Below are positions 11,159 through 22,781 of a stretch of DNA of 64,000 nt, one piece after another (position 1 is the first letter of the stretch; the number at the start of each line of letters is the position of its first letter). The notes under the pieces are model-generated. The model ran no database searches. It had not been told where the DNA came from and worked only from the letters and a program-made list of their open reading frames with translations. The stretch is from Thinopyrum elongatum (Eukaryota > Streptophyta > Magnoliopsida > Poales > Poaceae). The DNA lies in assembly GCA_011799875.1 (NCBI GenBank), contig CM022302.1:302757048-302821047 (forward strand), in the 5' to 3' direction. The position numbers and the translations under genes are program-made.

Positions 11159-14100
11159 TCATTCATAAATTACATCCTTCGAGCACTGGGCCTCTATTGC
11201 CTGAGCACCATCCATTACAATAGGAAAGTACTGCTCGGGGCGCCTAAGCTCCTTCCCAGGGGGTGGGGGTCCGATGGCAATCTCGGTTGGCTTGGTCTTC
11301 GTCCAGTGCACCATGGTCTTGCCAAAGGCCATCCGAGTTCCCTCAATGCACACGGAGCGGTTCCAGGCATGAAATCGGGGTGCGCGTCGCATAGCCTCCT
11401 CACCAGGCCAAAGTAACTGCTAGGTAGCGACTCCGAAGGCCACAACTTAACAGAAAGGTCCTTCATCGTCGGCTCCGCCATTCGATGCAACTCCATCAGC
11501 TGGTTCATCTGGTTGTTGAGGAGAGAAGGGTGCTTGGGGGCTTACAATTGCACCCAAAATAGCATGTGCTCGGCACGACCATCATGAGATGTGAAGTACT
11601 TAGCTGTGTTGGATGCACTCCTCGGAATGTCCGTAAAAGCACCTGGGGAACGCCATACTCGTGTGAGCAAAGCGAACCTGTTACCACCAAAGACACTTTG
11701 AAGTAAGTATGCCTTACCATCCACAATAAGCTTGACTTGGCGGAGCTCTTCTGGCGGCCTCTCGCCTCCGTCTATGCTTCCTTGACTGCCAACCTCAATG
11801 AGGTCAGCTCGGTGGCCTGATCCTTACTTTCCTGCTCAAGGGTCTCACATTTCATGATGGCATCCTTGAGCTCTTGCTGCACCACTGCCACCTTGGGCTT
11901 GTGCTGCTGGCTGGTGGTCTTCACCACCACTAGTTCAACGGCTGTATGTTCGGCCGCCACCTTCTGCTGCGTAGGTTCCTGCTGAGCTCTCCTCAGCTCG
12001 GCCTTGAGGTTCTCGACCTCTGCGATGGCAGTTGCAGTAATATCAATTGCACCATGTTCAGGTTAACTTTGGAAAACTCCATCAAACAAATGGCTATAGT
12101 AATTAGCTCAGTTCGGACTTACCTTACACCTCGTCGAACTACTTGTTAATCCAATCGAGCTCATCATCAGAGCTCTTGAGCTTCTGATTAAGCTCGGCCC
12201 ATTCCTCGGCCCAGATAGCCACTGCCATAGACGATGCCTGCATATTACACTTAAAATATCAGGTCCTGTATTTTGATTTCCGGTCGCCCGTCGGCATTCT
12301 CTAAATCTGGCCAGAGTCTCGAGGGCTTCAGCTCAGTATTACTATGATCTATATCTCTAAGTTATTCGACCCCCGCATGAGTTTTTCAAACTCACTCAGG
12401 GCTCGGGGGCTACTGTATATGAGGTTACATGATCATATAAGAAAAAGGGCATTACATGGCTTACCTTGAAGCCCATCAGAAGGCCGCTGAAAGCCTCTTC
12501 CAGTCTGTTGTCCATGGACTGGATACTTTGCAAGACCGTACCCATCAGGGCACGGTGCTCCTTGGTGATAGAGGAGTTGGTCAATGCCTCCTCCACCACA
12601 TCCGGCCACCCAGTTAAAACACGCTCTGAAGCTGGCTGGGGTGGCGGAGTTACCCCGGCTCCTCCCTCGGTGGCAGCCGGAAAAGTCGGCTCCTGGCACC
12701 TTAGCGGCTCTAGAACCGTTTTTGGGGAGAGCTCGGACTGACCAGGCTCCCCCTCTTTGTTCCCCAGAAGGGTCCTACCCTCCTGGTCTTCGGCGGCCGA
12801 GGACCGCGCCTCGGCCATTACAGTGTCGCCTCCTCCCCTGTGATCGGCGGGGGAGGGGTTCTCCTCGACAGGACCTCCTCGGTCTCCCCAATGATCAGGG
12901 GAGGCGAGGCGTGTGACCCGGTCCTACTCTCCACTAGCGCGACTGGTGGGAAATCTCCCTCCGAGACTCGATCGGTAGGGAGGTCGTGCGGCGGACTGCA
13001 ATATTGAACGTCAATTACTAAATCAATAACTGACTTCAGCTCGGCTAAATTACGTGGGCACATCTTAAGGTGCGTATGTTTGGGCCCGAGGCTTGGCCCT
13101 GGGGGCCCTTCGAGGAACCTCTTCGGAGGCCTCGGAGTCCTCGGTAGATTCCAAGCTGTTGCCAGATAGGGCCACCTTGGCCCTGCATTGTCTCTTCACG
13201 ACGGGCGAAGATTGATCCTCCTCGGCGTCTTCGGACGCCACCCTCTTCTTAATCCGGGAGGAATTGCTTGCCTCCCTGTCCTCTCCCTGCTCCTCCTCCC
13301 CCTCGAGGGTGGAGGGAGAATGGGTCTCCCTGGATTTGTCATTCGGGGGTCCTCTGGAATGGAGGCCCTCTCTGGCCTCCCTCTTCCCCTCCTTCTTCTT
13401 CTCCTTCTTCTCCGGTGCCTTGTACAGCTCTGCAGCCAGCATGGCTGTAAGCAGAGCTCTCCTAGGGCCCTCAGGCAGGGGGGCTGGATTGTTGATCTGC
13501 TCCACTTTCTTCGGCCAGCACTACGGAGGGAAGGGAGGGGAGTTAAGTACTTTGCCACAAAGAAGCATCCAAACACAAGAGTAAAACTTATTGTACCTCG
13601 TGAGGAGGGTTGGCGGCTTCAAGGTCGATGTCCTCCTTGGAGGACCAGTCCTTCTGAGGCTTGAACAACACCTTCCATCGTTCGGTGTGGGAAGTGCGGT
13701 AGAAGCGGGGCACGGTGGCGGGGTCCTCGGGCTTGTAGGCCCACATGGGGGAAGCCCGGTCTTGGAAGGGAAGAATGCGGCGACAGAGCATGATCTGGAT
13801 CACACTGGTCAATTGAACCCCCTGCCCTAACAGGTTGGATATCCGGCTCTGCAGCGACGCCACCTCCTTGGTTGACCCCCAGTCGAAGCCTTTCTTGGTC
13901 CATAGACTAGCCTCGTGGGGGATCCGGATCTGAAGGCGGGAGCACCGCCCAATCCGCGTTTCGTGGCTCTGTGATGTAGAACCACTCCTTCTGCCATATC
14001 TTGACAGTCTCGATGAAGGTGCCTTCCGGCCACTCGACCCGGGGGAGCTTGCTGATCATGCCCCCACCACAGTCTGGCCGTTGGCTATCAACAATGTTCG

Positions 14101-14461
14101 GCTTAACGTTGAACACTTTCAACCACAGGCCGAAGTGTGGCCAGATCCGGAGAAAGGCCTCGCAAATGATGATGAAGGCCGAAATATGAAGAAAGGAGTT
14201 TGGGGCGAGATCGTGAAAATCTAGCCTTAGAAAAACATCAAACCCCTAATGAAGGGGTGGAGGGGAAAGCCCAGACCACGGATGAAAATGGGGGAGAAAC
14301 ACCACCCTCTAGCCAGGCCTCAGTGTGGGGATAGCCTGGCCCTCCTCCGGAGCGCGGTGGGCGACATTGGCTGGCAGATAGCCTGCACTCTTAAGCGCCT
14401 GGATGGCACCCTCGGTGACGATGGATGCCTCCCACTTGCCCTTAGACTCGGAGCCAGCCAT
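11159..14461 (-). pseudogene. Antisense gene of the Fatima-like element (Transposase_28 type), decayed
   Basis: An extra gene on the strand opposite to gag-pol, just inside the 3' LTR; its function is unknown. It starts at 14461 (MAGSESKGKWEASIVTEGAI). A TAG follows at 14310-14312, then LDFHDLAPNSFLHISAF, the sequence MISKLPRVEWPEGTF and QKEWFYITEPR (about 14060-13950). GT-AG introns are suggested at about 13514-13588 and 12463 (donor GTAAGCC), with an acceptor near 13012. Later exons encode a KKEKKKEGKREAREG acidic/basic region (13505-13065) and coiled coil (11960-11760), ending at 11159. This layout matches the Transposase_28 (putative gypsy type transposon) family found in Tat elements. 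Several stops and frameshifts make it nonfunctional. Confidence 0.7.
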
Positions 14462-14592
14462 GGCCTGATTAGGGAGAAGGCTAGAGAGGCTCGAGGAAGA
14501 AAGAATGGATTTGGGTGCTGGAGCTCAGGAGCTTGGGAAGGCAATGGCGACGGAAGAAGTGAGAGCGTGCAGAGAAATTGGTGGTTGCTCCC

Positions 14593-14599
14593 CTTTATG
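14593..14599 (-). promoter_or_regulatory. TATA-like box of the antisense gene
   Basis: CCCATAAAGGGG on the minus strand about 135 bp upstream of the ATG at 14461. The related antisense genes have CCCCATAAAAAGG about 155-160 bp before their ATG, so the position and form are conserved between families. Confidence 0.45.
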
Positions 14600-15025
14600 G
14601 GCTGTTGTAAGGCCAAGGGTCCTTTTACTGCACCACAGACCTTGCCACTTCCCGATATAATCATGCTGTTATGCGCGCGTGGGATAGCACAAATCATTGA
14701 TCACATCCCTTAAAAACGGGGCACGATCTCCATGCTGATGGGACGTGCCAATGAAAAACCGCCTCGAACCGCAAATCAAGTTTTCATATCTGGCTAGTGG
14801 TTATGGCGGGTCATGACCTTTCAACAAAAGTTGTCAGATGAGGGCACTATTCACACTTGAGCGACTGGCCTTCGAGGCTAAGTTACATATGCACTTCGGA
14901 AACTATGATGTAGCTCAGGGGACGTGTGGCCGGAGATTGTAAAGTGACCATAGACAGGAAGGAACTGGTCCACAAAGCCGATGATTCCCGCATACTTCAA
15001 CTTCAAAGACTAGTTCGGGGGCTAC

Positions 15026-15514
15026 TGAGGGTGTCCCAGACTAAGGGGTCTCCGGGTTGCTGGCATATTTCTCATGGGCCGGACAGGTGGGCCGCTCTTG
15101 ATCCGTCGTTGGAATGCCGAGCTATAGTGACTCCATGTTCTGGCAGGAAACCTCCGAAGCCTTGGCGTATCCTCCAAGTCAAGATAAGGGAGTCGGCATG
15201 TTTATACCCTGACGGTAACCAACCATGTGTAAACCTAGGTACCCCTGGTGTCTATATAAACCAGAGGGTTTAGTCCGTAGAGGCGAGAACCATCATCCTA
15301 CTCCTATAGGGTTTAGTCCATCCAATCTCATGGTAGATCAACTCTGTAATCATCATAAGAACACATCAATACAATCAAGCAGGATGTAAAGTTTTACCTC
15401 TTCGACAGGGCCCCAACCTTGGTAAATACTGTCTCTGCATTCCTTGTTACCCATCGATACAAGATCTACAGCTCGGGACCCCCTACCCTAGATCTGTCGG
15501 TTTTGACACCGACA
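15026..15514 (+). repeat. 3' LTR of the Fatima-like element
   Basis: A 489-bp LTR, TGAGGGTGTCCC to TTTTGACACCGACA, preceded by the purine-rich TTCGGGGGCTAC. It contains CTATATAAACCAGAGGG (TATA region near 15252) and the block CATCAATACAATCAAGCAGG. The base after the end starts Athila sequence (ATATGGGCTCTTTG), so this element was inserted into the Athila element; the first five flanking bases are ATATG, and the matching left copy is not present. Confidence 0.75.
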
Positions 15515-16555
15515 ATATGGGCTCTTTGTTAGATCAACAATAATGTGTATGAGAGCCACTCATCATTTTCATCGTGGTCTTCATCTTAGTACGACTCAAC
15601 AAAAGGAAAGAATTCCAGAAAAACACACTGAAATATTTTTGGGGTTTTTAGTTTTTCTTGAAGAAGACAAATTAACGAAAGGAAAAAAATTATTTACACG
15701 GGAAAGCTCCCAACAAGCAAAAGAAGAAACGAGAAAACTTTTTGGGTTTTCTTTTAATACTACAACTAATTTAAACTAGAAAGAAAAACCAAAAAGAAGC
15801 GAGAAATATTTTTGGATTTTCTCAAAGTTTTTCAAACACACAAGAAAAAAGCAAGAAAATAAAACTAACATGGATTATGCAATGAAAGAGGTTGAACACC
15901 GACAACTGTAATGAAATGTGAGAACATGAATGTAATGTTGGTGAGAAACGTACTCCCCCAAGCTTAGGCCTTTGCCTAGCTTGTTAATCACCATCGTTGG
16001 TCTGGGTAATAACCGAAGTGGTAGCTCGTGGAGGCTCTTTCTTGCCTCCTCCTCTGCCAGGCGAGCGACTTCTACTGCTGCGTTGTACTCGTGTGACTCG
16101 CTCTCATAGATGTAATATCTTTGTTTACTCTAAAAATCAAAGAGAGCAGGGGCAGGCAAAATAACATATATAATATGATTTTTGTCAAACATTAGGTTAT
16201 AGTCATAGTCCTGAGCTCCATACTTAATAAACTTGTGGCGCTGCATTGCCTACTCCTAGCCTTGTAGCTACACGAGAGGCATAAATTCCTCCGTAAAAAT
16301 GACCACTACTCGCTTTGTGTTGCAACCTCCGTGCAACAATTGCCCCAAGATAAGGTTCAAAAAAACAATTGTCCCAAGATTATATCGTTTGATGCCTGTT
16401 AAAGCCGTATGTATGATACTCAAGTCAGGGGCGCAGAGTGTACTACAGTCTTTTTTACCCACGATGCATTTGCCATTAAATAGTGCAAAGTAACAAATAG
16501 GGGGAAATAGTATACTTTTTATTCTAGCTTGCTTGACTCCTCTATCTTCGCCACT
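15515..16555 (-). other. Athila internal spacer
   Basis: No domain is recognisable. It begins beside the Fatima-like LTR with sequence that reads GGCTCTCATACACATT.. on the minus strand, and includes an A-rich stretch (15600-15860) and the minus-strand AAGCTTGGGGGAGTACG (near 15950-15965). I read it as noncoding internal sequence of the Athila-lineage element. Confidence 0.5.
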
Positions 16556-16963
16556 TCACAGGCTACTCAAGAACATTTCATAATCAGATCTTTGTGGTTC
16601 GTCTAGCGAACCCCAATATGGAATTTTGCACGCATCACAGAATTCTTCTAGAGGCATACCAAAGGCTCTGTCATAAAGGTGAAACAAAACTCTAGAGGTG
16701 CGGGGATGAAACACAAACTTTTTAGTGAATGAGATGGTGAAATTGTAGTGCTGCGTGCACTTATCTGCGATGAAAGGAGCGAGCTCAGTTTTATGAATAT
16801 GCTGATCAAATTCTTCTTTAATACCCGCGGTGACCATAAACTCGTCACACGGCCACCGACGTGATTTGGTATCGGTAATTAGCACCGAGCTTGCCCTTGG
16901 TTCAACATAGGCCTGTCGTATCGCACTCTCACTCGATGACCCCTCGAGGACCTCCTCCTCCAA
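16556..16963 (-). pseudogene. ATHILA ORF-1-type protein fragment
   Basis: A 135-residue open frame with GIKEEFDQHIHKTELAPFI and FVFHPRTSRVLFHLYDRAF followed by MPLEEFCDACKIPYWGSLDEP. This FHP..VLFHLYD..MPLEEFC pattern is that of the ATHILA ORF-1 family carried by Athila-lineage Gypsy elements; its function is unknown. It probably once extended further in both directions. It lies on the same strand as the gag and protease of the host element. Confidence 0.6.
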
Positions 16964-17805
16964 AAACTCCTCCTAAAGAAGTTCATTTTCCTATGAACAA
17001 ATTTCTGAAATTTTTGAGCCACAAAATGATGTCAATAAAAACTTCACAAGATTGATAGCAACTACTCATATGGATATCCAGAGGCTATATCAAGCATTCA
17101 AACTAATTGGAACTAGAAGAATTTAATATGCAAGCTCATTTTCAGTAGCACCAAGAGCAACTAATTATGCAAAATATAATCCACTAGAGCAAAAATTAAT
17201 TGGAGCAATGGAGGAGTCACATACGAAGTAGCAATCCCCCAAAACAGTTTCGGAAATGGAGCTCCGAGCAAAGAGATCGAAAATCTCAGGTTTGGGAGCA
17301 AGAACACAAGAAAGAGAGCTACCATGAAATTTTTCTAGATGTAAGAGACGAAGTGTGCTGAGGGAATAAGTGAGGGGGGCCTATGGGGCCCACAAGCCAC
17401 CAAGGCATGCCCAGGGGGGTGGGCGCGCCCTTGTGCCTCGTGCGCACCTGGGGCATCCCCCTGGGGTGTTATTAGTGTCAGAAAATTCCAGAAAAATTCA
17501 TGTTAAAATTTCACATCATTCTGAGCACTTTTATTTTTGGGCTATTTTTTTATTGCACAGGTAATTTAGAAAACAAGATAATCATGGCATTTTATGCATT
17601 TAATTAAAAATAATAGAGAGCAAAAAGTAGGAGCGGAAGGTTGTGCTTACTAAATTCATCGACCACATGCCCCTCAAAAGAATTCATTAATAAGGTTGAT
17701 CAAGTCTTATTAACAAACTATTTCTGAGTAACATGAAACCGAAGAATCTTTGTATAACACTAAGTTACCTCAACGGGGATATGCATCTCCGCAATAATAA
17801 GCATT
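16964..17805 (-). other. Athila internal spacer
   Basis: No open frame of interest. On the minus strand the segment 17350-17560 reads like the G/C-rich CGCGCCCACCCCCCTGGGC sequence often seen in Athila-lineage elements and resembles 46380-46470 and 53800-53870 in style, but I could not align it reliably with a specific LTR end. Confidence 0.4.
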
Positions 17806-18275
17806 TCATATCTTTTTAACAGTAGGAACAGGGAGTTGCAAACTTCCAATGGTAATTGTCGATGCCTTCTCAATAACATTAATACCATTCACTTGAAATT
17901 GTTTCTTCGGAAAGTGCACCGTATGCTCATTACCATTGATATGAAAAGTGACCTTGCTTTTGTTGCAATCACTAACATCCCCTATAGTATTCAAAAAGGG
18001 TCTACCAAGGATAATCGACATATTGTCGTCCTCGGGCATATCATGTATAACAATGTATGTTAAGATAGTAACATTTCCAACTACAACGGGCACATCCTCA
18101 CAAATACCGATAGGTATCGCAGTGGATTTGTTAGCCATTTGTAATGATATTTTAATAGGTGTGAGTTTATTCAAATCAAGTCTTCTATATAAAGAGAAAG
18201 ACATAACACTAACACGGCTCCTAAATCACATAAAGCAGTTTTGACATAATTTGTTTTAATGGAGCATGGTATAGT
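17806..18275 (-). pseudogene. Athila aspartic protease
   Basis: The protease that cleaves Gag-Pol. The active-site region reads ALCDLGA at the end of the preceding gag frame (about 18235), then a frameshift. The rest is in a second frame from 18204: MSFSLYRRLDLNKLTP, then ICEDVPVVVGNVTILTYIV and the flap-side motif SIILGRPFLNTIGDV. It stops at 17806. No RT follows, so the element copy lacks pol beyond protease. Confidence 0.75.
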
Positions 18276-19303
18276 AGGTGTTCCTGTATCTCCTAGTTTC
18301 TTAGGTACTCCATCCTTAAAAAAATAATTTGCAAGCATGGTGGAGGTTTCGGCTTCAGGTATTTTTCTTTTATTAGTGACAATATCTTTCATATATTTAG
18401 CATATGGGGCCATCCTCAAAATGTCAGTCAAACGAGTACGCGAAAAGACTGGCCTAAGCATTTCAGCAAAGTGTTCAAATTCTTCCGCATCCTTATTCTT
18501 ATGTGGCTTAGGAGGAAAGGGCATGAGTTTCTGAACCCATGGTTCTCTCTCTCTTTACCATGTTTTCTAGCAATGAAATCTCTCTTATCATAACATTTAT
18601 TTTTAGGAGGTGGGTTATCAAGATTAATAGCAGGTTCTATTTCAACATCATTCTCAGGTTCTTTATCATTGTCTTGTTGAGCATCTACATGAACATCACC
18701 ATTATCATTATCATTATCATTATCACTAGGTGAATGTTCATTACCAGATTGTGGTTCTGCATCAGAAATAGAAACATCATTACTATTCTTAGAAGGTTTT
18801 TCTACCTCAGGTTCACTAGAAGTATGCAAAGTCCTATCATTTTTCTTTTTCTTTTTAGATGGACTAGGTGCATCAATATTAGTTCTTTGAGAATCTTGGT
18901 CAATTCTTTTGGGGTGACCTTCAGGATAAAGTGGCTCCTGAGTCATTCTACCTCCTATAGTCATTACTCTAACATCATGATCATTCATATTATTATTCAT
19001 GTCATTGAGAAAATCATTTTGAGAGTTAGCGACTTGTTCTAACTAGGTTTGAACCATAGATGCATGTTTACCTACAACTTTAACATCATTAGCAATTCTA
19101 AACATAAAGTCACTCAAGCGATCAATCATGTAGGCAATACGCTTCAATTGTTTCAAAACATATGCATTAAAATTTTCTTGCTTAACAACGTAATTATTGA
19201 ATTCATCCAAGCATTGACTAGCAGATTTATTATAAGGGATATCACCTTCATCAAATCTCATGAGATAATTTACCTCTACTACCTGTGTTGGGATGTCAAG
19301 GCC
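18276..19303 (-). pseudogene. Athila gag, C-terminal part
   Basis: Resumes directly at the left side of the solo LTR insertion (HGLDIPTQVVEVNYLMRF, from 19303). It continues with an N/D-rich linker containing DNDNDNDNGD, coded by a TCATTA microsatellite near 18700-18726, then KKKKKND. It ends in FEHFAEMLRPVFSRTRLTDI and KYMKDIVTNKRKIPEAE before the protease. A stop at 19043-19045 and a frameshift near 18500 break it. Confidence 0.75.
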
Positions 19304-19308
19304 ATGTA

Positions 19309-20869
19309 TGTAGGATCTAAAGTATGTCTAGAGGGGGGGGGGGCGTGATTAGACTACTTGACCAAATAAAAGTCTTTCCTTTTCCCAATTTTAGTTGTGG
19401 GCAGATTTTAGCAATTATGACAAGTCAAGCAATCAACCTACACATGCAATTCTAAGAGTATAGTAGTGGAAAGTAAAATATTGCATATGAAGGTAAAGGG
19501 AAGGGTTTGGCAAAGACAAACGTAATGGAGATGTGAAGATTTTTGGCGTACGTCCACGATGATGGAGACTTCAACCCACAAAGGGTAACGGATGCGCGAG
19601 TCCATGGAGGGCTCCACCCATGAAGGGTCCATGAAGAAACAACCTTGTCTATCCCACCATGGCCATCGCCCACGAAGGACTTGCCTCATTCGGGTAGATC
19701 TTCACAAAGTAGGCGATCTCCTTGCCCTTACAAACTTCTTGGTTCAACTCCACATCATGTCGGAGGCTCCCAAGCGACACCTAACCAATCTAGGAGACAC
19801 CACTCTCCAAAAGGTAATAGACAGTGTGTTGATGATGAACTCCTTGCTCTTGTGCTTCAAATGATAGTCTCCCCAACACTCAACTCTCTCACACAGATTT
19901 GTCTATGGTGGAAGAAGGATTTGAGTGGAAAGCAACTTCGGGAAGGCTAGAAATCAAGGTTCAAATGGTAGGAATGGAAACTCTTGATCTCAACAATGAG
20001 TAGGTGGTTCTCTCTCAGAAAATGAATGGTGGAAGTGTAGGCACGTTCTGATGGCTCTCTTACTTGGTAAGAGGAGGACGGAGGGGTATATATAGCCTCA
20101 ACACAAAATCCAACCGTTACACACTTTTGACCCATCTCGGTGGCACCGATCAGAAAACTCGGTGGCACTGATCTATACAAAAATATGAACGTTAGGAATC
20201 TTGGTGGGACCAACGGGAACAACTCGATGGGGCCGATGTGCAAGGGCTTAGGGCAAACCTCATCTCGGTCACGCCGATTGCATCATCTTGGTGAGACCGA
20301 AGTGAAGCAACAAGCAACAGAGAATCAGTCAACCCAACTCGATGGGACCGATTGCAACATCTCGGTGAGACCGAAGTGATTGAAACAAGTCATAGAGTGC
20401 TGGCAAGGCCATCTCGGTGGGACCGAGATCCATATCGGTGAGACCGAATTGTTAGTGTTTTGGCAGTGGCTAAGTCCAGATGAACTCGGTGGCTCCAGGT
20501 AGGAAATATCGGTGGGGCTGAGTTGGGAATTTAGGGTTTGGGCATATTTGGATAGAGAAAGTGGCTAAGGGTTTTGGAGCAATATCACTAAGAACTTGAG
20601 CAAATAGATCATTAAGCAACACCTCATCCACTTTTAATAGTATTGGCTTTCCTATGGATTCAATGTGATCTTGGATCACTTAAACAAAAATGTAGAGTCT
20701 TGAGCTTTTGCCAATCCTTGTCCTTAGAATATTGAGGGGTCCACATCTATATTTCATGCCATGCCAATCATTGAACAACCTGAAATATTTATCTTGAATG
20801 TACATTAGTTCAATGAGATATATGTTGTTATGAATTACCAAATCCACCCGGGGATTAGTTGCACTTTCA
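19309..20869 (-). repeat. Solo LTR of a SIRE-like Copia element
   Basis: Ends are TG..CA: TGTAGGATC at the left and GCACTTTCA at the right. It is flanked by a perfect 5-bp target duplication ATGTA (19304-19308 and 20870-20874) in Athila gag; removing the insert and one ATGTA restores the gag reading frame across the site. The transcription sense is minus, judged from the related 3' LTR at 47206, which begins TGAAAG after its polypurine tract. It contains a TATATATA box (20087-20094), a run of 12 G (19332-19343) and about ten TCGGTNNNACCGA-like dyads (20125-20525). It was left by recombination between two LTRs. Confidence 0.9.
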
Positions 20870-20874
20870 ATGTA

Positions 20875-22131
20875 TCTCTTCAATAGGTGGTAAATTCTTA
20901 ACATCTTCAGCTTTAATACCTTTTTCTTTCATAGATTTCTTTGCCTCTTGCATATCTTCAGGACTGAGAAATAGAATACCCCTCTTCTTCGGAGTTGGTT
21001 TAGGCGGTGGTCCAGGAAGTGTCCAATCATTATCATTCCTCAATATATTATTCAATAGTTCTTCAGCTTGTTCAATAGTTCATTCCCTGAAAACACAACC
21101 AGCACAACTACCTAGGTAGTCCCTAGAAGCATCGGTTAGTCCCTTATAAAAGATCTGAAGTATTTCATTTTTCTTGAGAGGATGATCAGGCAAAGAATTA
21201 AGTAATTGGGGAAGCTTCCCCCAAGCTTGAGGGAGATTCTCTTCTTCAAGTTGCACAAAGTTAAATATTTCCTATAGGGCAGCTTGTTTCTTATGAGCAG
21301 GAAAATATCTTTCAGAGAAGTAATATATCATATATCCTGGGGATTATGTACACAACCAGGAGCAAGAGTATTAAACCATATCTTAGCATCACCCTTTACC
21401 GAGAAAGGAAACAACTTAAGGATATAGTAATAGCTAATTTTTTCCACATGAGCAAATACGGTGGCTATATCATTCAACTTAGTAAGATGTGCCACAACAG
21501 TTTCAGATTCATGACCATGGAAAGGATCAGATTCAACCAAAGTAATTAACTCAGGATCAACAGAGAATTCATAATCCTTATCAATAAGAAAGATAGGTGA
21601 AGTAGCAAACTTAGGATCATATTTCATTCTAGCATTCAGAGATTTTTCTTTCAGCTTACATAGTAGTTTCCTAAGATCATCTCTATCATTACAAGCAAGA
21701 AATTCTCTAGCTATCTCTCCATCCATAACATAACCCTCAGGTACCTTAGGCATTTCAATTCTAGTATAGCTAGGCTCAACAAGTGAATCATAATTTTTAG
21801 TTTTAATAATTTCATTTGTTTTAGTAACTTCATCAGTTTCAACATTTTCAAATTCTTTAGCTTTAGCAGGTTGTTCATCAAGAAATTCACCTAGTGGCAC
21901 AGTATCATCAAGCAAAGTACTAGAATCATAAATAGCATCATTCATAGCAGAAGTGGCATCATCAATTACTTGCGACATATCAGAATTAATAGCAGGTGGT
22001 GGTGTCGCAAGCTTACTTAAAACAGAAGGTGAATCAAGTGCAGAGCTAGATAACAGTTCCTTACCTCCCCTCGTCCTAGAGGGAACGATCTTCGTTCTGT
22101 CATCCTTAAGATTCTTCATAGTGATCAACAT
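20875..22131 (-). pseudogene. Athila gag, N-terminal and central part
   Basis: Capsid-type protein. It starts at 22131 (MLITMKNLKDDRTKIVPSRT) 40 bp past the primer-binding site. The open part runs 267 codons to 21328 and includes the gag core SYYYILKLFPFSVKGDAKIWF. After a frameshift the protein continues in pieces to WTLPGPPPKPTPKKRG and FLSPEDMQEAKKSMKEKG (21055-20875), ending at LPPIEEIH exactly where the solo LTR is inserted. The downstream part is at 19303. Confidence 0.8.
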
Positions 22132-22169
22132 ATATAAATCCCAAGTGAATCAGCAAATAGAGCTATGCT

Positions 22170-22186
22170 CCCCAGCAACGGCGCCA
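22170..22186 (-). promoter_or_regulatory. Athila primer-binding site
   Basis: TGGCGCCGTTGCTGGGG on the minus strand, seven bases inside the LTR end at 22193. This is the primer-binding sequence common in Athila-lineage elements; it lets a host tRNA prime minus-strand DNA synthesis. Confidence 0.75.
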
Positions 22187-22192
22187 GAAAAA

Positions 22193-22781
22193 TGTCTTCA
22201 TAACCCACAAGTATAGGGGATCGCAATAGTTTTGGAGGGTAGATTATTCAACCGAAATTTATTGATTCGACACAAGGGGAGCCAAAGAATATTTGCAAGT
22301 ATTAGCAGTTGAGTTGTCAATTCAACCACACCTGGAGAACTAAATATCTGCAATAGAGTGATTAGTAGCAAAGTAATATGATAGTTTGATAGCAATAGTA
22401 GCAGTAGCAACGGCAATGGTAACAGCAACAGTAGTAGTTTGTAGCAATTATAATAGCAAGAGCAACAGTAGTAACTTAACAAAGATCAATATGTGAAAAG
22501 CTCGTAGACATTGGATCAGTGATGGATAATTATGTTGGATGACATTCATCATGTAACAGTTATAACCTAGGGTGACATAGAACTAGCTCCAATTCATCAA
22601 TGTAATGTAGGGATGTCTTTCGTATATAGTCATACGTGCTTGCGATAAGAACTTGCATGACATCTTTTGTCCTACCCTCCCATGCCAGCAGGGTCCATAA
22701 GGAAACTAAGGGATATTAAGGCCTCCTTTTAATAGAGAACCGGAACAAAGCATTAACACATAGTGAAGACATGAACAGTGT
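22193..22781 (-). repeat. Athila 5' LTR, inner part
   Basis: Left end TGTCTTCATAACCCACAAG beside the primer-binding site. It contains an imperfect trinucleotide AGC/AGT-rich stretch (22384-22470). At about 22781 it changes abruptly to a Tat LTR on the same strand; the other part of this LTR is found at 46143-46687. A deletion at this junction removed some of both LTRs. Confidence 0.7.

Larger units (their letters stand above)
9187..15514 (+). mobile_element. Fatima-like Tat-lineage Gypsy element, internally deleted
   Basis: Plus-strand remnant consisting of an aspartic protease region (9238-9719), noncoding remains, a decayed antisense gene (11159-14461) and a 3' LTR (15026-15514). The LTR start (TGAGGG), the TTTTGACACCGACA end and the antisense protein match what I know of the Triticeae Fatima family; the family name is from memory. 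Gag, RT, RNase H and integrase are missing, so it cannot move on its own. The 5' LTR is absent because the left side is fused to an LTR of another family. Confidence 0.7.
15515..22781 (-). mobile_element. Athila-lineage Gypsy element (Sabrina-type), main part
   Basis: Minus-strand element. From right to left: part of the 5' LTR (22193-22781), primer-binding site (22170-22186), gag (from 22131), a solo Copia LTR insertion, gag C-terminus, protease (to 17806), an ATHILA-type ORF (16963-16556) and spacer to 15515, where the Fatima-like LTR cuts it. RT and integrase are not seen. The missing outer part of the 5' LTR lies at 46143-46687, beyond the inserted Tat elements. The Sabrina name rests on remembered gag and LTR sequence. 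Confidence 0.75.

Noticed and set aside
13188..13664. Leucine/proline-rich plus-strand open frames over the antisense gene
   Set aside because: They are shadows of the Glu/Lys-rich minus-strand exons; no domain and no homologous frame is seen in related copies.
20125..20525. CRISPR-like repeat array
   Set aside because: The repeats are short imperfect dyads with irregular spacing in a plant LTR; there are no uniform spacers or cas genes.
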